Assembly: GCA_016124635.1 (NCBI GenBank)
Contig: WGNJ01000008.1
Coordinates: 1 to 58,626, forward strand
Length of the DNA: 58,626 nt
Reading direction: 5' to 3'
Source: Alphaproteobacteria bacterium
Lineage (GTDB): Bacteria > Pseudomonadota > Alphaproteobacteria > Micropepsales > Micropepsaceae
The notes under the pieces are model-generated. The model saw nothing but the letters and a program-made list of their open reading frames with translations, searched no databases and was not told the origin of the DNA. The position numbers were made by a program, and so were the translations under genes. Positions within the stretch are counted from its first letter, which is position 1. Each line of letters opens with the position of its first letter. Shown piece after piece: positions 46,438-57,768 of the stretch.

Positions 46438-46579
46438 GCAAGGACTCCGGTGTTTCGGGGGCCCATCAAGTACCACGCCGGACCCTTAATCGTCAGTACC
46501 CGTCGGCGTGGCCCGGATTGGCCGAATCCAGCCGCTTTGCAAGGCTGCCACGGTCCCAAACCTGTCACACCGCCTTGCG

Positions 46580-46608
46580 TTGACAGGGGGGTATGCCCCC
46601 CTTATCTG
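46580..46608 (+). promoter_or_regulatory. secA promoter with palindromic G6/C6 spacer
   Basis: TTGACA (46580-46585), a 17-bp spacer and TATCTG (46603-46608). The spacer is GGGGGGTATGCCCCCC plus one T, a 6-bp perfect dyad. Transcription would start near 46615, leaving a ~138-base leader before secA. The remainder of the 315-base argJ-secA gap shows no gene. Confidence 0.6.
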
Positions 46609-46752
46609 TCCTGCCAACGCTCTGCGCCGGAGACGGCCGACCCCCTAGAAATCCGAGGCGAGGCAACGACGACCCGCGCTCTTTCGGGCGGCGGATTTCG
46701 ACCTCTTCGCGTTTTGCCGCGCATAGTGCCCGGGAATAAGGACAAATCTCGA

Positions 46753-49488
<2,736 letters not shown>

Positions 49489-49659
49489 GCGCTCTCTCGA
49501 CCATCAAGCTCGTGCGTGAGACCGCCGCAGAGGCGGGCTCATGCTATCGGCGAACGCGATCGTCGACGCGCCGTCATCAAGCTGTTACCGTATCGTTGTT
49601 TTGTGCACGCCTTTCCGCCAAGCCCGCGTCATCGGGCGTCATCTCTCTTGGGGTATTTC

Positions 49660-51861
49660 GTGCAAAAGTCGGCGACGGCGCATGCCCGTGAAAGCCTCGC
49701 CGCCGCTGCATCGAATTTCGGCCGCGATCTTGTCAGCGGCTCCATCGTCTCCGTCGTCTCGCTTGCCTATAGCCTCTCTTTTGCGCTGCTGATCTTCAGC
49801 GGATCGCTGGCGCCCGGATTGCCGTACGGGATCTCGGCGGCGCTGTTGAGCGCGGGCCTCTGCACGTTGGTCATTTCGCTCGGAAGCTCTTTCGTCAGGG
49901 CGGTGGGCGGACCGGACTCGGCGCCAATCGCCATCATGGCGGTACTGGCGGCGACCGTCGCCTCGCACGTGGCGGCTCCGGACGCCCTCCTACCGACGGT
50001 GCTGACCGCGCTTGTCACTGCATCGTTTGCAAGCGGTATGTTTTTGCTCGGCTTGGGTGCGTTCAGGCTGGAAGCTTGGATGCGCTACATCCCCTATCCG
50101 GTGCTTGCCGGGTTCGTTGCGGCGGTCGGGTGGCAGCTGATGCTCGGCGGTCTTCGCGTTCTGACGGGCGGACCGGTTACGCTGGATTCGATCGAGCTGC
50201 TGGCGCAGCCACAAACAGTCTATCATTTGCTCGCCGGTCTCGCGTTCGTCCTGACCGCTGCCGGCGCGCAGTACGTGTCGCGCTCACCGCCCGCGTTGGC
50301 CGGCGTTCTGATCGGCGCCGTCGCCGTGGCGCACGTCGTTTTCCTTTCGCTCGGCATGGATTTGGACCAGGCGCGCGCCGGCTTTTGGCTGCTCGCAGTG
50401 CCCGATACGCCCAATCTGTTCCTGCCGTGGCAACACACGAGCGGCGTGGATTGGCTCGCCGTGGCCAACGGCGGCGGAGAGATTGCGGCTTGTGCCGCCA
50501 TCGTCGCGGTCAATGTGCTGCTGAACGGGACAAGCCTCGAGTTGTGGTCGCGGCGCGGCCTCGACCTCAACCGTGAGCTCGTCGTCAACGCCGCGGCAAA
50601 TATTTTCGCCGGCGCCGTCGGCGGTCTACCCGGCAATCTGTCGTTCAACCGCACGATCTTGAACACGCGAAGCGGTGCGACGGGACGGCGCTCCGCCTTG
50701 ATCTGCGGCGCGATACTGATCGGCTTCGTCGCTGTCGGTCCCGGCCTCATGGGCCTCGTGCCGACGCCGGTGCTCGGCGGCCTGTTGATCTATCTCGGCC
50801 TGAACGTGCTGCGCGAAACGCTGGCGCGCGTCCGCCATACGCTTGGGCCGGCCGACTACGTTCTGTTGGCGTTGCTCTTCCTGCTCATCGTCAATTGGGG
50901 TTATTTCGAGGGCGTCGCGCTCGGCGTCGTCGCGTCGTGCATCGTCTTCGTCTTCCGCTATAGCCGCGTGCCCATCGTGCGGCACGATCTCACGCGCGCG
51001 AGCTTCGGCAGCACCCTCGACCGAACGCAGCGGCAAAGCGATCTGCTGCGCGAAGCTGGTGCGGAAATGCAGATTCTTTGGCTGCGCGGCTATCTGTTCT
51101 TCGGCACCGCGAACCGCCTCTACGCGGCGATCGAGAAGCGCGGCAAAGACCCGCTGCACCATCTGGTGCTGGATTTCAGCCGCGTGAGCGGCATGGATTC
51201 ATCCGCCGTCTTCAGCTTCGTGAAGCTCGCGCATTTGGCGCGCGAGCGCGAGATCACAGTCGCCTTTTGCGCCTTGTCGCGCGAAGCGCTGAATACGTTT
51301 CGCGGCGAAGGCTTGCTTCATAGCGGCGATCGCCACGTGCGCAGCTTTGCGACGCTCGACCAGGGTCTCGAGTGGAGCGAGGAGCAGATGCTGGCTGCGC
51401 ACCTCAAGGGAAGCGACCGCGCCGACGTGCCAATCGAGACGTGGCTGACCCACGAGCTCGAAGACAGCGATCTGACCAAGAGGTTCTTGGCGATCCTGGA
51501 TCTGATGTCCTTGGACAAAGATGCCGTACTTTTTCGTCAGGGCGACGCGGCCGACGCGCTCTATCTGATCAAAAGCGGCAAGCTCGCCATCACGTTGAAG
51601 GCCGACGACGGAACCACCGTGCGGCTGCGAACAATGGCGACGCACACCGTGCTTGGCGAGATGGGGCTCTATCGCGACTTGCAGCGCACGGCGACCGTCG
51701 TGGCGCTCGAACCATCCCAAGTGCTGCGGCTGTCCAAAGCAAGATTCCTGGATCTGAAGCGCGACGATCCGGAGCTCTGCGACGCCGTCCACCGCATGGT
51801 CGTGCGAACGCTCGCCAACCGCCTCGCCTTCGCCAATTCGGCAGTCGCGGCGCTGCAGTAA
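49660..51861 (+). CDS. SulP-family transporter with STAS and cyclic-nucleotide-binding domains
   Basis: A protein of about 733 residues in three parts. The N-terminal ~420 residues form an SLC26/SulP membrane domain (SVVSLAYSLSFALLIFSG, AVGGPDSAPIAIMA, GGLPGNLSFNRT). A STAS domain follows (ILWLRGYLFFGTANRLYAAI and LDFSRVSGMDSSAVFSF). The last ~130 residues are a CRP-like cNMP-binding domain with the phosphate-binding cassette GEMGLYRDLQRTATVVA. The transported anion is unknown. The cNMP domain suggests gating by cAMP/cGMP or another ligand. GTG 49660 with GGGG 7 bases upstream is the chosen start; the frame is open to GTG 49516. Confidence 0.87.
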   Translation: MQKSATAHARESLAAAASNFGRDLVSGSIVSVVSLAYSLSFALLIFSGSLAPGLPYGISAALLSAGLCTLVISLGSSFVRAVGGPDSAPIAIMAVLAATVASHVAAPDALLPTVLTALVTASFASGMFLLGLGAFRLEAWMRYIPYPVLAGFVAAVGWQLMLGGLRVLTGGPVTLDSIELLAQPQTVYHLLAGLAFVLTAAGAQYVSRSPPALAGVLIGAVAVAHVVFLSLGMDLDQARAGFWLLAVPDTPNLFLPWQHTSGVDWLAVANGGGEIAACAAIVAVNVLLNGTSLELWSRRGLDLNRELVVNAAANIFAGAVGGLPGNLSFNRTILNTRSGATGRRSALICGAILIGFVAVGPGLMGLVPTPVLGGLLIYLGLNVLRETLARVRHTLGPADYVLLALLFLLIVNWGYFEGVALGVVASCIVFVFRYSRVPIVRHDLTRASFGSTLDRTQRQSDLLREAGAEMQILWLRGYLFFGTANRLYAAIEKRGKDPLHHLVLDFSRVSGMDSSAVFSFVKLAHLAREREITVAFCALSREALNTFRGEGLLHSGDRHVRSFATLDQGLEWSEEQMLAAHLKGSDRADVPIETWLTHELEDSDLTKRFLAILDLMSLDKDAVLFRQGDAADALYLIKSGKLAITLKADDGTTVRLRTMATHTVLGEMGLYRDLQRTATVVALEPSQVLRLSKARFLDLKRDDPELCDAVHRMVVRTLANRLAFANSAVAALQ

Positions 51862-51863
51862 GG

Positions 51864-52724
51864 CTAGCGGGGCTGGTCGCCCTCGATGGTCACGCGCTGC
51901 ATCTCGCGGCGGAAGCCGTGATAGTCGTTGAGGGCGTAATGCTGCGCGCAGCGATTGTCCCAAAAGGCGACGGAATTCTTCGCCCATTGGAAGCGGCACG
52001 TGAACTCGGGCTTGGCGCAGTGCTCGTAGAGCCAGCGCAGCAACGGACGGCTTTCGTCCTTGGTCCAGCCTTCGAAGCGTGTCGTGAACCCGACATTGAC
52101 GTAGAGCGCCCTCTTGCCCGTCTCAGGATGCGTGCGCACCACCGGATGCACGACCTCGGCCTTCGCGTCTTCCGAGGTCATCGGTTTCATCGAGCGCTTG
52201 TCGTTGTTCTTGCTCGCTTCGCTGCGGCCGTCGACGCCGTATTGCGCGTTGGCCGAATGCACGGCGTTGAGGCTGTCAAGCGTACGCTTCATGCCGGGCG
52301 ACAGAGCTTCATAGGCCAGGTATTGATTGGCGAACATCGTATCGCCGCCGTAGGGCGGGATGTCCTTGGCGTAGAGGATCGAGCCGAGCGGCGGCTTCTC
52401 CAAGAACGTCATGTCGGAGTGCCAGCCGCCCCCGAAGTTCACCTTGTCGTCCTTCTCCTTGAAGATCGTCATCACTTCCGGATGGCCCGCGAGCGACGGC
52501 CCGTAGGGGTGGATCGAGATCTTGCCGAAGCGGCGGGCGAAGGCGACATGTTGATCGGGCGTCATGATCTGGTCGCGAAAGAAGATCACGCAGTTGTCCA
52601 AGAACGCCTGGTGGATGGCGGCGAAGGTTTCATTGTCGCCCACATCGGCAAGGTCGACGCCCGAGATTTCCGCGCCGAGCGCACCTGAAATCCGCTTCAC
52701 CGAAATGCCGTTTGCGTGAGCCAT
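51864..52724 (-). CDS. TauD/TfdA-family Fe(II)/2-oxoglutarate dioxygenase
   Basis: A 286-residue dioxygenase. The iron triad is HxD in GGWHSDMTFLEKPP and the distal histidine in NRCAQHYALNDY; the 2-oxoglutarate arginine is in GFRREMQRVTIEG. The N-terminal ISGALGAEISGVDLADV and FFRDQIMTPDQHVAFARRFG segments are typical of the TauD group that oxidises taurine, alkyl sulfates or aryloxy-alkanoates. The substrate is not decidable. ATG 52724; the same frame extends to 54197 only as the shadow of the epoxide hydrolase gene. It converges on the SulP gene with a 2-base gap. Confidence 0.92.
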   Translation of the reverse strand: MAHANGISVKRISGALGAEISGVDLADVGDNETFAAIHQAFLDNCVIFFRDQIMTPDQHVAFARRFGKISIHPYGPSLAGHPEVMTIFKEKDDKVNFGGGWHSDMTFLEKPPLGSILYAKDIPPYGGDTMFANQYLAYEALSPGMKRTLDSLNAVHSANAQYGVDGRSEASKNNDKRSMKPMTSEDAKAEVVHPVVRTHPETGKRALYVNVGFTTRFEGWTKDESRPLLRWLYEHCAKPEFTCRFQWAKNSVAFWDNRCAQHYALNDYHGFRREMQRVTIEGDQPR

Positions 52725-52791
52725 TTGCGCTTGTTCCGCTTTCGTGCCTGATGAAGCGTAGGTCTCGTCGGCGCGGCCTTCAAGCCTCACG

Positions 52792-52821
52792 TTGTCCTGC
52801 GGGCGGCTGATGCTGCAATAT
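52792..52821 (+). promoter_or_regulatory. Possible promoter of the epoxide hydrolase gene
   Basis: TTGTCC (52792-52797), an 18-bp spacer and CAATAT (52816-52821) lie 32 bases upstream of the ATG at 52854, in the 129-base gap between the divergent dioxygenase and hydrolase genes. Confidence 0.35.
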
Positions 52822-52853
52822 CGAGGCCCGCATTGCTCCAAGGACCGCTCCCC

Positions 52854-54008
52854 ATGTCCGCAACGCCCTTCAAAATCGAAATTCCACAGACGACCATCAA
52901 CAAGATCATGGACCGCGTGCGCGCGTTCGAATGGCCGGATGCGCCGGAGGGCGGCGGCTGGGCCTACGGCACCGAGCTCAAGACGATGAAGGAGATCGTC
53001 GATTATTGGCTGCACGGCTACGATTGGTATCGTGAGCAGGACGCGATCAATCAGCTGCCGCATTTCAAGGCGCAGGTCCGCGACCTCGACATCCACTTCA
53101 TCCATATCAAAGGCTCGGGCGAGAAGCGGCGCCCCTTGATCATCAGCCACGGTTGGCCGGGCTCGTTCTACGAATTCATGAGCGTGATCGAGCCGCTGGC
53201 GCAGCCGCAAAAATTCGGCGGCAGCAAGGACGACGCCTTCGACGTCGTGGTGCCGTCGTTGCCGGGCTACGGCTTTTCCGGCAAGCCCGCGAAGCCGATG
53301 TCGCCGCGGACGGTCGCGCACTACTTCGACGAGCTGATGGTGGGCACGCTGGGCTACCCGCGCTACCTGGCGCAAGGGGGCGACTGGGGCTCTTCGATCA
53401 CGGGCTGGCTCGGCTATGAGGGCCGCGGCTGCCAAGCGATCCATCTCAACATGCTCGGCTGGCGCTCGCCCGGCGTCATGCCCGAAACGGAAGAAGAAAA
53501 GGTGGACGCCGCGAAGTTCACGGCGTCGTTCGAAGCGGAGGGCGCCTACTTTCGTCTGCAATCGACCAAGCCGCTGACACTGTCCTACGGCATGATGGAC
53601 TCGCCCGTCGGCGCGGCGGCTTGGATCATCGAGAAATTCAAAGGCTGGTCCGATCTCGACAATGGGCAACTTGAGTCCGTCTACACCAAGGACCAGCTGC
53701 TGACGAACGTGATGATCTATCTGGTGACGCGGACGTTCGGCACGGCGACATGGATGTATCGCGGCTTGTTCGAAGATCCCGGCGGCAAGCCGATTCCGGC
53801 AGGCTCGCGTGTTCGAAAGCCCACAGCGATCGCGAGATTCCCCGTCGACCTCATCCCGTTCCCGCCGCGATCGATGGTCGAGAAGCATCTGAACGTGGTG
53901 CGGTGGACGGAGTTCGCGCGCGGCGGACATTTTGCTGCAATGGAGCGTCCACGCGACTTCATCGAAGACGTGCGGGCCTTCGGGCGCGATGTGAACGGCG
54001 TCTTCTAG
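52854..54008 (+). CDS. Epoxide hydrolase (EHN-type alpha/beta hydrolase)
   Basis: A 384-residue microsomal-type epoxide hydrolase. The N-terminal EHN segment (FKIEIPQTTINKIMDRVRAFEWPD ... YWLHGYDWYREQDAINQLPHF) precedes the alpha/beta core with HGWPGSFYEF (oxyanion HGWP), the nucleophile D177 in GGDWGSS, and the base H359 in RGGHFAAMERP. It opens epoxides to diols in the cytosol. ATG 52854 has AGGA 9 bases upstream. It is divergent from the TauD-like dioxygenase, which may share a catabolic route, though no pathway can be assigned. Confidence 0.93.
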   Translation: MSATPFKIEIPQTTINKIMDRVRAFEWPDAPEGGGWAYGTELKTMKEIVDYWLHGYDWYREQDAINQLPHFKAQVRDLDIHFIHIKGSGEKRRPLIISHGWPGSFYEFMSVIEPLAQPQKFGGSKDDAFDVVVPSLPGYGFSGKPAKPMSPRTVAHYFDELMVGTLGYPRYLAQGGDWGSSITGWLGYEGRGCQAIHLNMLGWRSPGVMPETEEEKVDAAKFTASFEAEGAYFRLQSTKPLTLSYGMMDSPVGAAAWIIEKFKGWSDLDNGQLESVYTKDQLLTNVMIYLVTRTFGTATWMYRGLFEDPGGKPIPAGSRVRKPTAIARFPVDLIPFPPRSMVEKHLNVVRWTEFARGGHFAAMERPRDFIEDVRAFGRDVNGVF

Positions 54009-54141
54009 CGTATCGCCGCGAGGGCGAAGACAAGTGAAGTCGTTCGCCTCATAGGCGTTTGTCGGCGGCGACAACAATGACGTGTGCGCCGACCACCTCT
54101 TATGCGATGATCCGCGTGCGCTTTGGGGGAGGCGCACGACG

Positions 54142-56025
54142 ATGGGGAAACGGTCGAGCAGCACGCTCGCATTGATTTGCTGGACTGTGCTGCTCATCGG
54201 CGCGTTTGCCGGCGTGGCACGGCTCGACCGTATCGTCCGTACACCGAGGATTTCGCACTACGACTTCTTCGCGCCGCAAGCGATGCCGCTGCCGCGCGTC
54301 GCGGCGGATCGAGCCCCGACGGTCGCGCCGCCGCCTCCGCCCGCTCGGCCGGTCCCCGCGCCGGTCGCAGACGATCCCGAACAACGAGCGCAGTACGAAG
54401 CCGAAGGGCGCAAGACCATCATTGAGCTGCAGCCTTATCGCCAGAGCGAGAGTGCGACGCTGGCGGGTGACCGCGGCGGGCGCGCGACCCTTATCAATCT
54501 CAATCCAACCATCAACTCCTGGTACCTGCTGACGATCAGTTCAGGCGGCGGTCAGCGGAACTATCATCTGGAAAATTCCAATCCCGCCGGGCAACGACTC
54601 CAGCTGAGCGAGACGGGCTTTGCGATCACCACGGCGGCAGGCCCGGCGACGCCCTGCGACCTCACGTCGGGCAAGCCGAACGCGCTCGAGCGCGCGGCCG
54701 CGACTAGCTTGCCGTACGCCCCGCTCTGCGACGGCCGCTTCTACCTGCGCAACCGCGTTGCGGGCCACTACACCGATCTCGAGCGGATGACGGATTTCCT
54801 GCGCGAGAACGTGTGGAACGGCGATGAAATCGTCGGTTTCGTCAAGCAGAGCCTTTATCAAGATGCCTACAGGGAGACCGGCGACACGGCGCAAGCCGCC
54901 GGCGCTTCCGCACCGGTCATCGCCGATGCGCCGTTGCGGGCCTCACTAAGAGCCGCCGACGCGAATACGACCGTTCCCGCGCGCAACTTTGGCGTCGATG
55001 TCGGCGAGGCACCGGCGCAACGATTGGACCTAGGTGCGTGGTATCCCGTGCGCGGGCTTCCAGGCGTCTATTCGAGTGTGATGCAGCCGGCAGCGGTGAG
55101 CGAAGCAATCATCCGTGCCGACAAAGGTGAGGTGAACCCGCTTGACGGCACAGAAGCATCGGCGCTCGTTCACCTCGTCGCTTTCGACCTGTCGCAATTC
55201 GACGTCAACTTCGCGATGGGGACGGACAATCCGCGGCTCGGCTGGTCGCCGCGCGCGGTCATGCGAACGGATCGCATGCCGGGACCGGACGGCATCAACT
55301 CCTCCTGGCCGCTCGTCACAAACGGCATCGTCAATCCGACGTTGCTGAACCGGATCGCCGCCACATTCGCGGGCGGTTTCAAGCGCGAGCACGGCGCATT
55401 CAAATGGGGCGAGCTATCGCACGTGCGCTGGAGCTCGCACTACGGCTTCATCGAGCACGGCGTGGTGTTCAGCAAGCTGCAGCCTGGACTGGCGACCCTC
55501 TACGTCCTCGACGACGGCTCCGTGCATATGGAGACGTGGATCAAGGACTACGATCGGCTTCTGCCGCACGTGGCCTTCGCACGACAGAACGGCGTGCCGC
55601 TGGTCGAGCTCGATTCCAAAGGCACCTCGATCCCCGGCGCGTTCGTCGATAATTGGGGCGCCGGCAACTGGTCGGGCTCAGCGGACGCGAAGCTGCGCAC
55701 GCTGCGTGCCGGCGTCTGCATGATGCAATCAGGCGCGAAGCAGTATCTGGTGCACGCGCTGTTCACGACTGCAACGCCGTCGGCGATGGCCGTCGTGTTC
55801 CAGGCGTATAACTGCCGCTATGCGATGCTGCTCGACATGAACGCGCTCGAGCACAGCTACCTTGCGCTCTACGCGCGGCAAGGCGACAAGCTCGTGGTCG
55901 AGCATCCGGTCGCCGGCATGACTGAAATCGATCGCACGGCGAGCGGCCAATTGGTGCCGCGCTTCGTCGGCTATCCCGATAATCGCGACTTCTTCTACCT
56001 CGTCAGACGAAGGAGCAGCCCATGA
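54142..56025 (+). CDS. Single-pass membrane protein with large periplasmic part, unknown function
   Basis: A 627-residue protein I do not recognise with confidence. A short cytoplasmic N-terminus and one membrane anchor (about 9-26) lead to a Pro-rich linker (VAPPPPPARPVPAPV, about 60-80) and a ~530-residue extracytoplasmic region. The C-terminal half (from SALVHLVAFDLSQFDVNF, through AFAGGFKREHGAFKWGE, to FVGYPDNRDFFYLVRR) has some of the feel of phosphodiester glycosidase (NAGPA/DUF2233) proteins, a weak impression. GGAGG (54128-54132) lies 9 bases before ATG 54142. Its stop overlaps the next start by 4 bases, so the two products are made together. An upstream GC-rich stretch (54009-54141) holds no gene. 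Confidence 0.7.
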   Translation: MGKRSSSTLALICWTVLLIGAFAGVARLDRIVRTPRISHYDFFAPQAMPLPRVAADRAPTVAPPPPPARPVPAPVADDPEQRAQYEAEGRKTIIELQPYRQSESATLAGDRGGRATLINLNPTINSWYLLTISSGGGQRNYHLENSNPAGQRLQLSETGFAITTAAGPATPCDLTSGKPNALERAAATSLPYAPLCDGRFYLRNRVAGHYTDLERMTDFLRENVWNGDEIVGFVKQSLYQDAYRETGDTAQAAGASAPVIADAPLRASLRAADANTTVPARNFGVDVGEAPAQRLDLGAWYPVRGLPGVYSSVMQPAAVSEAIIRADKGEVNPLDGTEASALVHLVAFDLSQFDVNFAMGTDNPRLGWSPRAVMRTDRMPGPDGINSSWPLVTNGIVNPTLLNRIAATFAGGFKREHGAFKWGELSHVRWSSHYGFIEHGVVFSKLQPGLATLYVLDDGSVHMETWIKDYDRLLPHVAFARQNGVPLVELDSKGTSIPGAFVDNWGAGNWSGSADAKLRTLRAGVCMMQSGAKQYLVHALFTTATPSAMAVVFQAYNCRYAMLLDMNALEHSYLALYARQGDKLVVEHPVAGMTEIDRTASGQLVPRFVGYPDNRDFFYLVRRRSSP

Positions 56026-56999
56026 GGACGTCATTCGTCGTCGCGCTCGGTCTTGCCGCAAGCATCACGATCGCCGCCGCCGAACCCGGTTCGCGGCAGA
56101 CGCAAAACGAAACGCTGCTGCAGCAGATTCAGTCCGTATTCGGGTACAGCGACGCGCAGATGCAGAAGATCCGGAGCATCTTCGCGAATTCCAGCGTGAT
56201 GGGCCAGGGCAACCCAGCGATCACCGTTCATCCGCTGTCGCCGGAGCAATGCCGCGCACGATTGGCGAACGCAAGGACGAGCTACGACAATCCAAGGTTC
56301 GAGAGGATTTGTGGGTCGAAATATCTGGCCCCACTCTACGATCCGGCGACGCAGCAGCCTGAAGACGCGAAAGCTTGCATCGACCAATTCGAGTTTCCGG
56401 ACATACCTTGCACTTATCCGGTCGTGTGGGTGCGCGCACGGGAAGCGGAGGAGCTTTGCGAGGCTGAAGGAAAACGGCTCTGCGATGCGCACGAGTGGGA
56501 AGGCGCTTGCCAAGGCACGCTCGGACCCGCGGACTACGACTTCGGCTTGAGCGTTCAGGCGGCGCGCTCCTTGCACAACGCCCGCTATGCGTCGAGCAAG
56601 CGGTGGAGCTACGGGCCGGACTATCGCAACGGCGTCTGCGCAACGGGATCAAGCAAGACGCCCGGCTGCAACGGCGGCGAATGGGGCGGTTGCGGTTCGA
56701 ACACCTATCCAACCGGGAGCTTTCCGGATTGCCACTCGCCGCTCGGCGTCTATGACATCAACGGCAACGCGGCCGAACACATGAACCTGCCGACGAATCC
56801 CAGCGAGATGACGAGCCGCGGCTCGACCACGCTCGGCGTCACGGAAATGAAAGGCAGCTGGTTCGTGTTCGATCGAATTCGGGCGCACGAGGATTGGTGC
56901 CGCTGGCGCGCACCGTTCTGGCACGGCTCACGCGTGATGAGCCCGTCGAGCCACATGAACTATCACCTCGGCTTCCGCTGCTGCAAAACGATCAGATAA
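56022..56999 (+). CDS. Exported FGE/SUMF1-like sulfatase-modifying-factor protein
   Basis: A 325-residue protein with a signal peptide (1-20) and a C-terminal FGE-sulfatase fold: GKRLCDAHEWEGACQG matches the GxRLPTEAEWE block, GVYDINGNAAEH the GNVWEW block, EMKGSWF the RGGSW block, and HLGFRCCK the GFRCA end. It has 15 cysteines in the mature part, unusually many, suggesting disulfides. The region equal to the FGE active site shows C293 in DWCRWRAPFW, with no second cysteine at the usual spacing, so formylglycine-forming activity is doubtful. It is coupled by an ATGA overlap to the membrane protein gene, with AAGGAG 6 bases upstream. No sulfatase gene is present in the window. Confidence 0.82.
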   Translation: MRTSFVVALGLAASITIAAAEPGSRQTQNETLLQQIQSVFGYSDAQMQKIRSIFANSSVMGQGNPAITVHPLSPEQCRARLANARTSYDNPRFERICGSKYLAPLYDPATQQPEDAKACIDQFEFPDIPCTYPVVWVRAREAEELCEAEGKRLCDAHEWEGACQGTLGPADYDFGLSVQAARSLHNARYASSKRWSYGPDYRNGVCATGSSKTPGCNGGEWGGCGSNTYPTGSFPDCHSPLGVYDINGNAAEHMNLPTNPSEMTSRGSTTLGVTEMKGSWFVFDRIRAHEDWCRWRAPFWHGSRVMSPSSHMNYHLGFRCCKTIR

Positions 57000-57027
57000 C
57001 CGCTCCCCACTCGACTTGGCGCGGGAG

Positions 57028-57768
57028 TCACAAATTCAGGCGACGGAAGATCGGGTCGGGGATATTGCGGATGATGAGCATAATGAGTGCCCAAACCATC
57101 GGCGTGTAGAGCACAGAATTTTTGCGCTCGACCGCTTTGACAATGTCGCGCGCCACCTGATCGGGCGTTGCGAGAAGCGCGCCAGGCAACCGCATTCCCT
57201 TCGTCATCGGCGTGTCGACGAAACCCGGCTTGATGGTGAGGACGTGAACACCGCCCGTGGCGAGGCGCGCGCGGAGGCCTTCGCAAAATGCGTTGACCGC
57301 GGCTTTTGCCGATCCATAGACATAGTTCGACGCCCGCGCGCGATCGCCCGCCACCGACGAGATAACGGCGAGCGTGCCGCTGTGCTGGCTTTCCAATCGA
57401 TCGGCGATCGCCGTTGCGAGCGCGATGACGGACGTCGCATTCACGGTGAGCGCGTTCGCCGCTAGGGTAGCGTCTCGCTCACACGCCTTTTGGTCAGGCA
57501 ATGTGCCGTGCGCGATCAACGCGACGTCGATCTGGCCCAGGGCTGCAACGGCTGCTCGGAGCATCGCGGAATGAGGGGCGAAGTCCGTTGCGTCCATGAT
57601 GTGGGTCCTGATCGCCCCGGCGCCGCGAGCGCGGAGATCGGCTGCGACTTGCTCGAGCTTTTGTTCATCGCGCGCGATGAGAGCGAACGAGGCGCCCTGC
57701 CCCGCCCAAATGCGCGCGCAGGCCGTGGCGATGGCAGAGGTCGCGCCGATGATCAGAATCTTCTTCAT
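57028..57768 (-). CDS. Short-chain dehydrogenase (DprE2-like)
   Basis: A 246-residue SDR. The NAD(P) loop is in KKILIIGATSAIATACARIW, the active YxxxK in NYVYGSAKAAVNAF, and the catalytic serine in LAVISSVAGDRARA. A hydrophobic C-terminal segment (TPMVWALIMLIIRNIP) suggests membrane contact, as in DprE2. ATG 57768 overlaps the stop of the upstream FAD-linked oxidoreductase by 4 bases. DprE1-DprE2 pairs epimerise decaprenyl-phospho-ribose in mycobacteria; in proteobacteria related pairs are seen but substrates are mostly unknown. Confidence 0.88.
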   Translation of the reverse strand: MKKILIIGATSAIATACARIWAGQGASFALIARDEQKLEQVAADLRARGAGAIRTHIMDATDFAPHSAMLRAAVAALGQIDVALIAHGTLPDQKACERDATLAANALTVNATSVIALATAIADRLESQHSGTLAVISSVAGDRARASNYVYGSAKAAVNAFCEGLRARLATGGVHVLTIKPGFVDTPMTKGMRLPGALLATPDQVARDIVKAVERKNSVLYTPMVWALIMLIIRNIPDPIFRRLNL

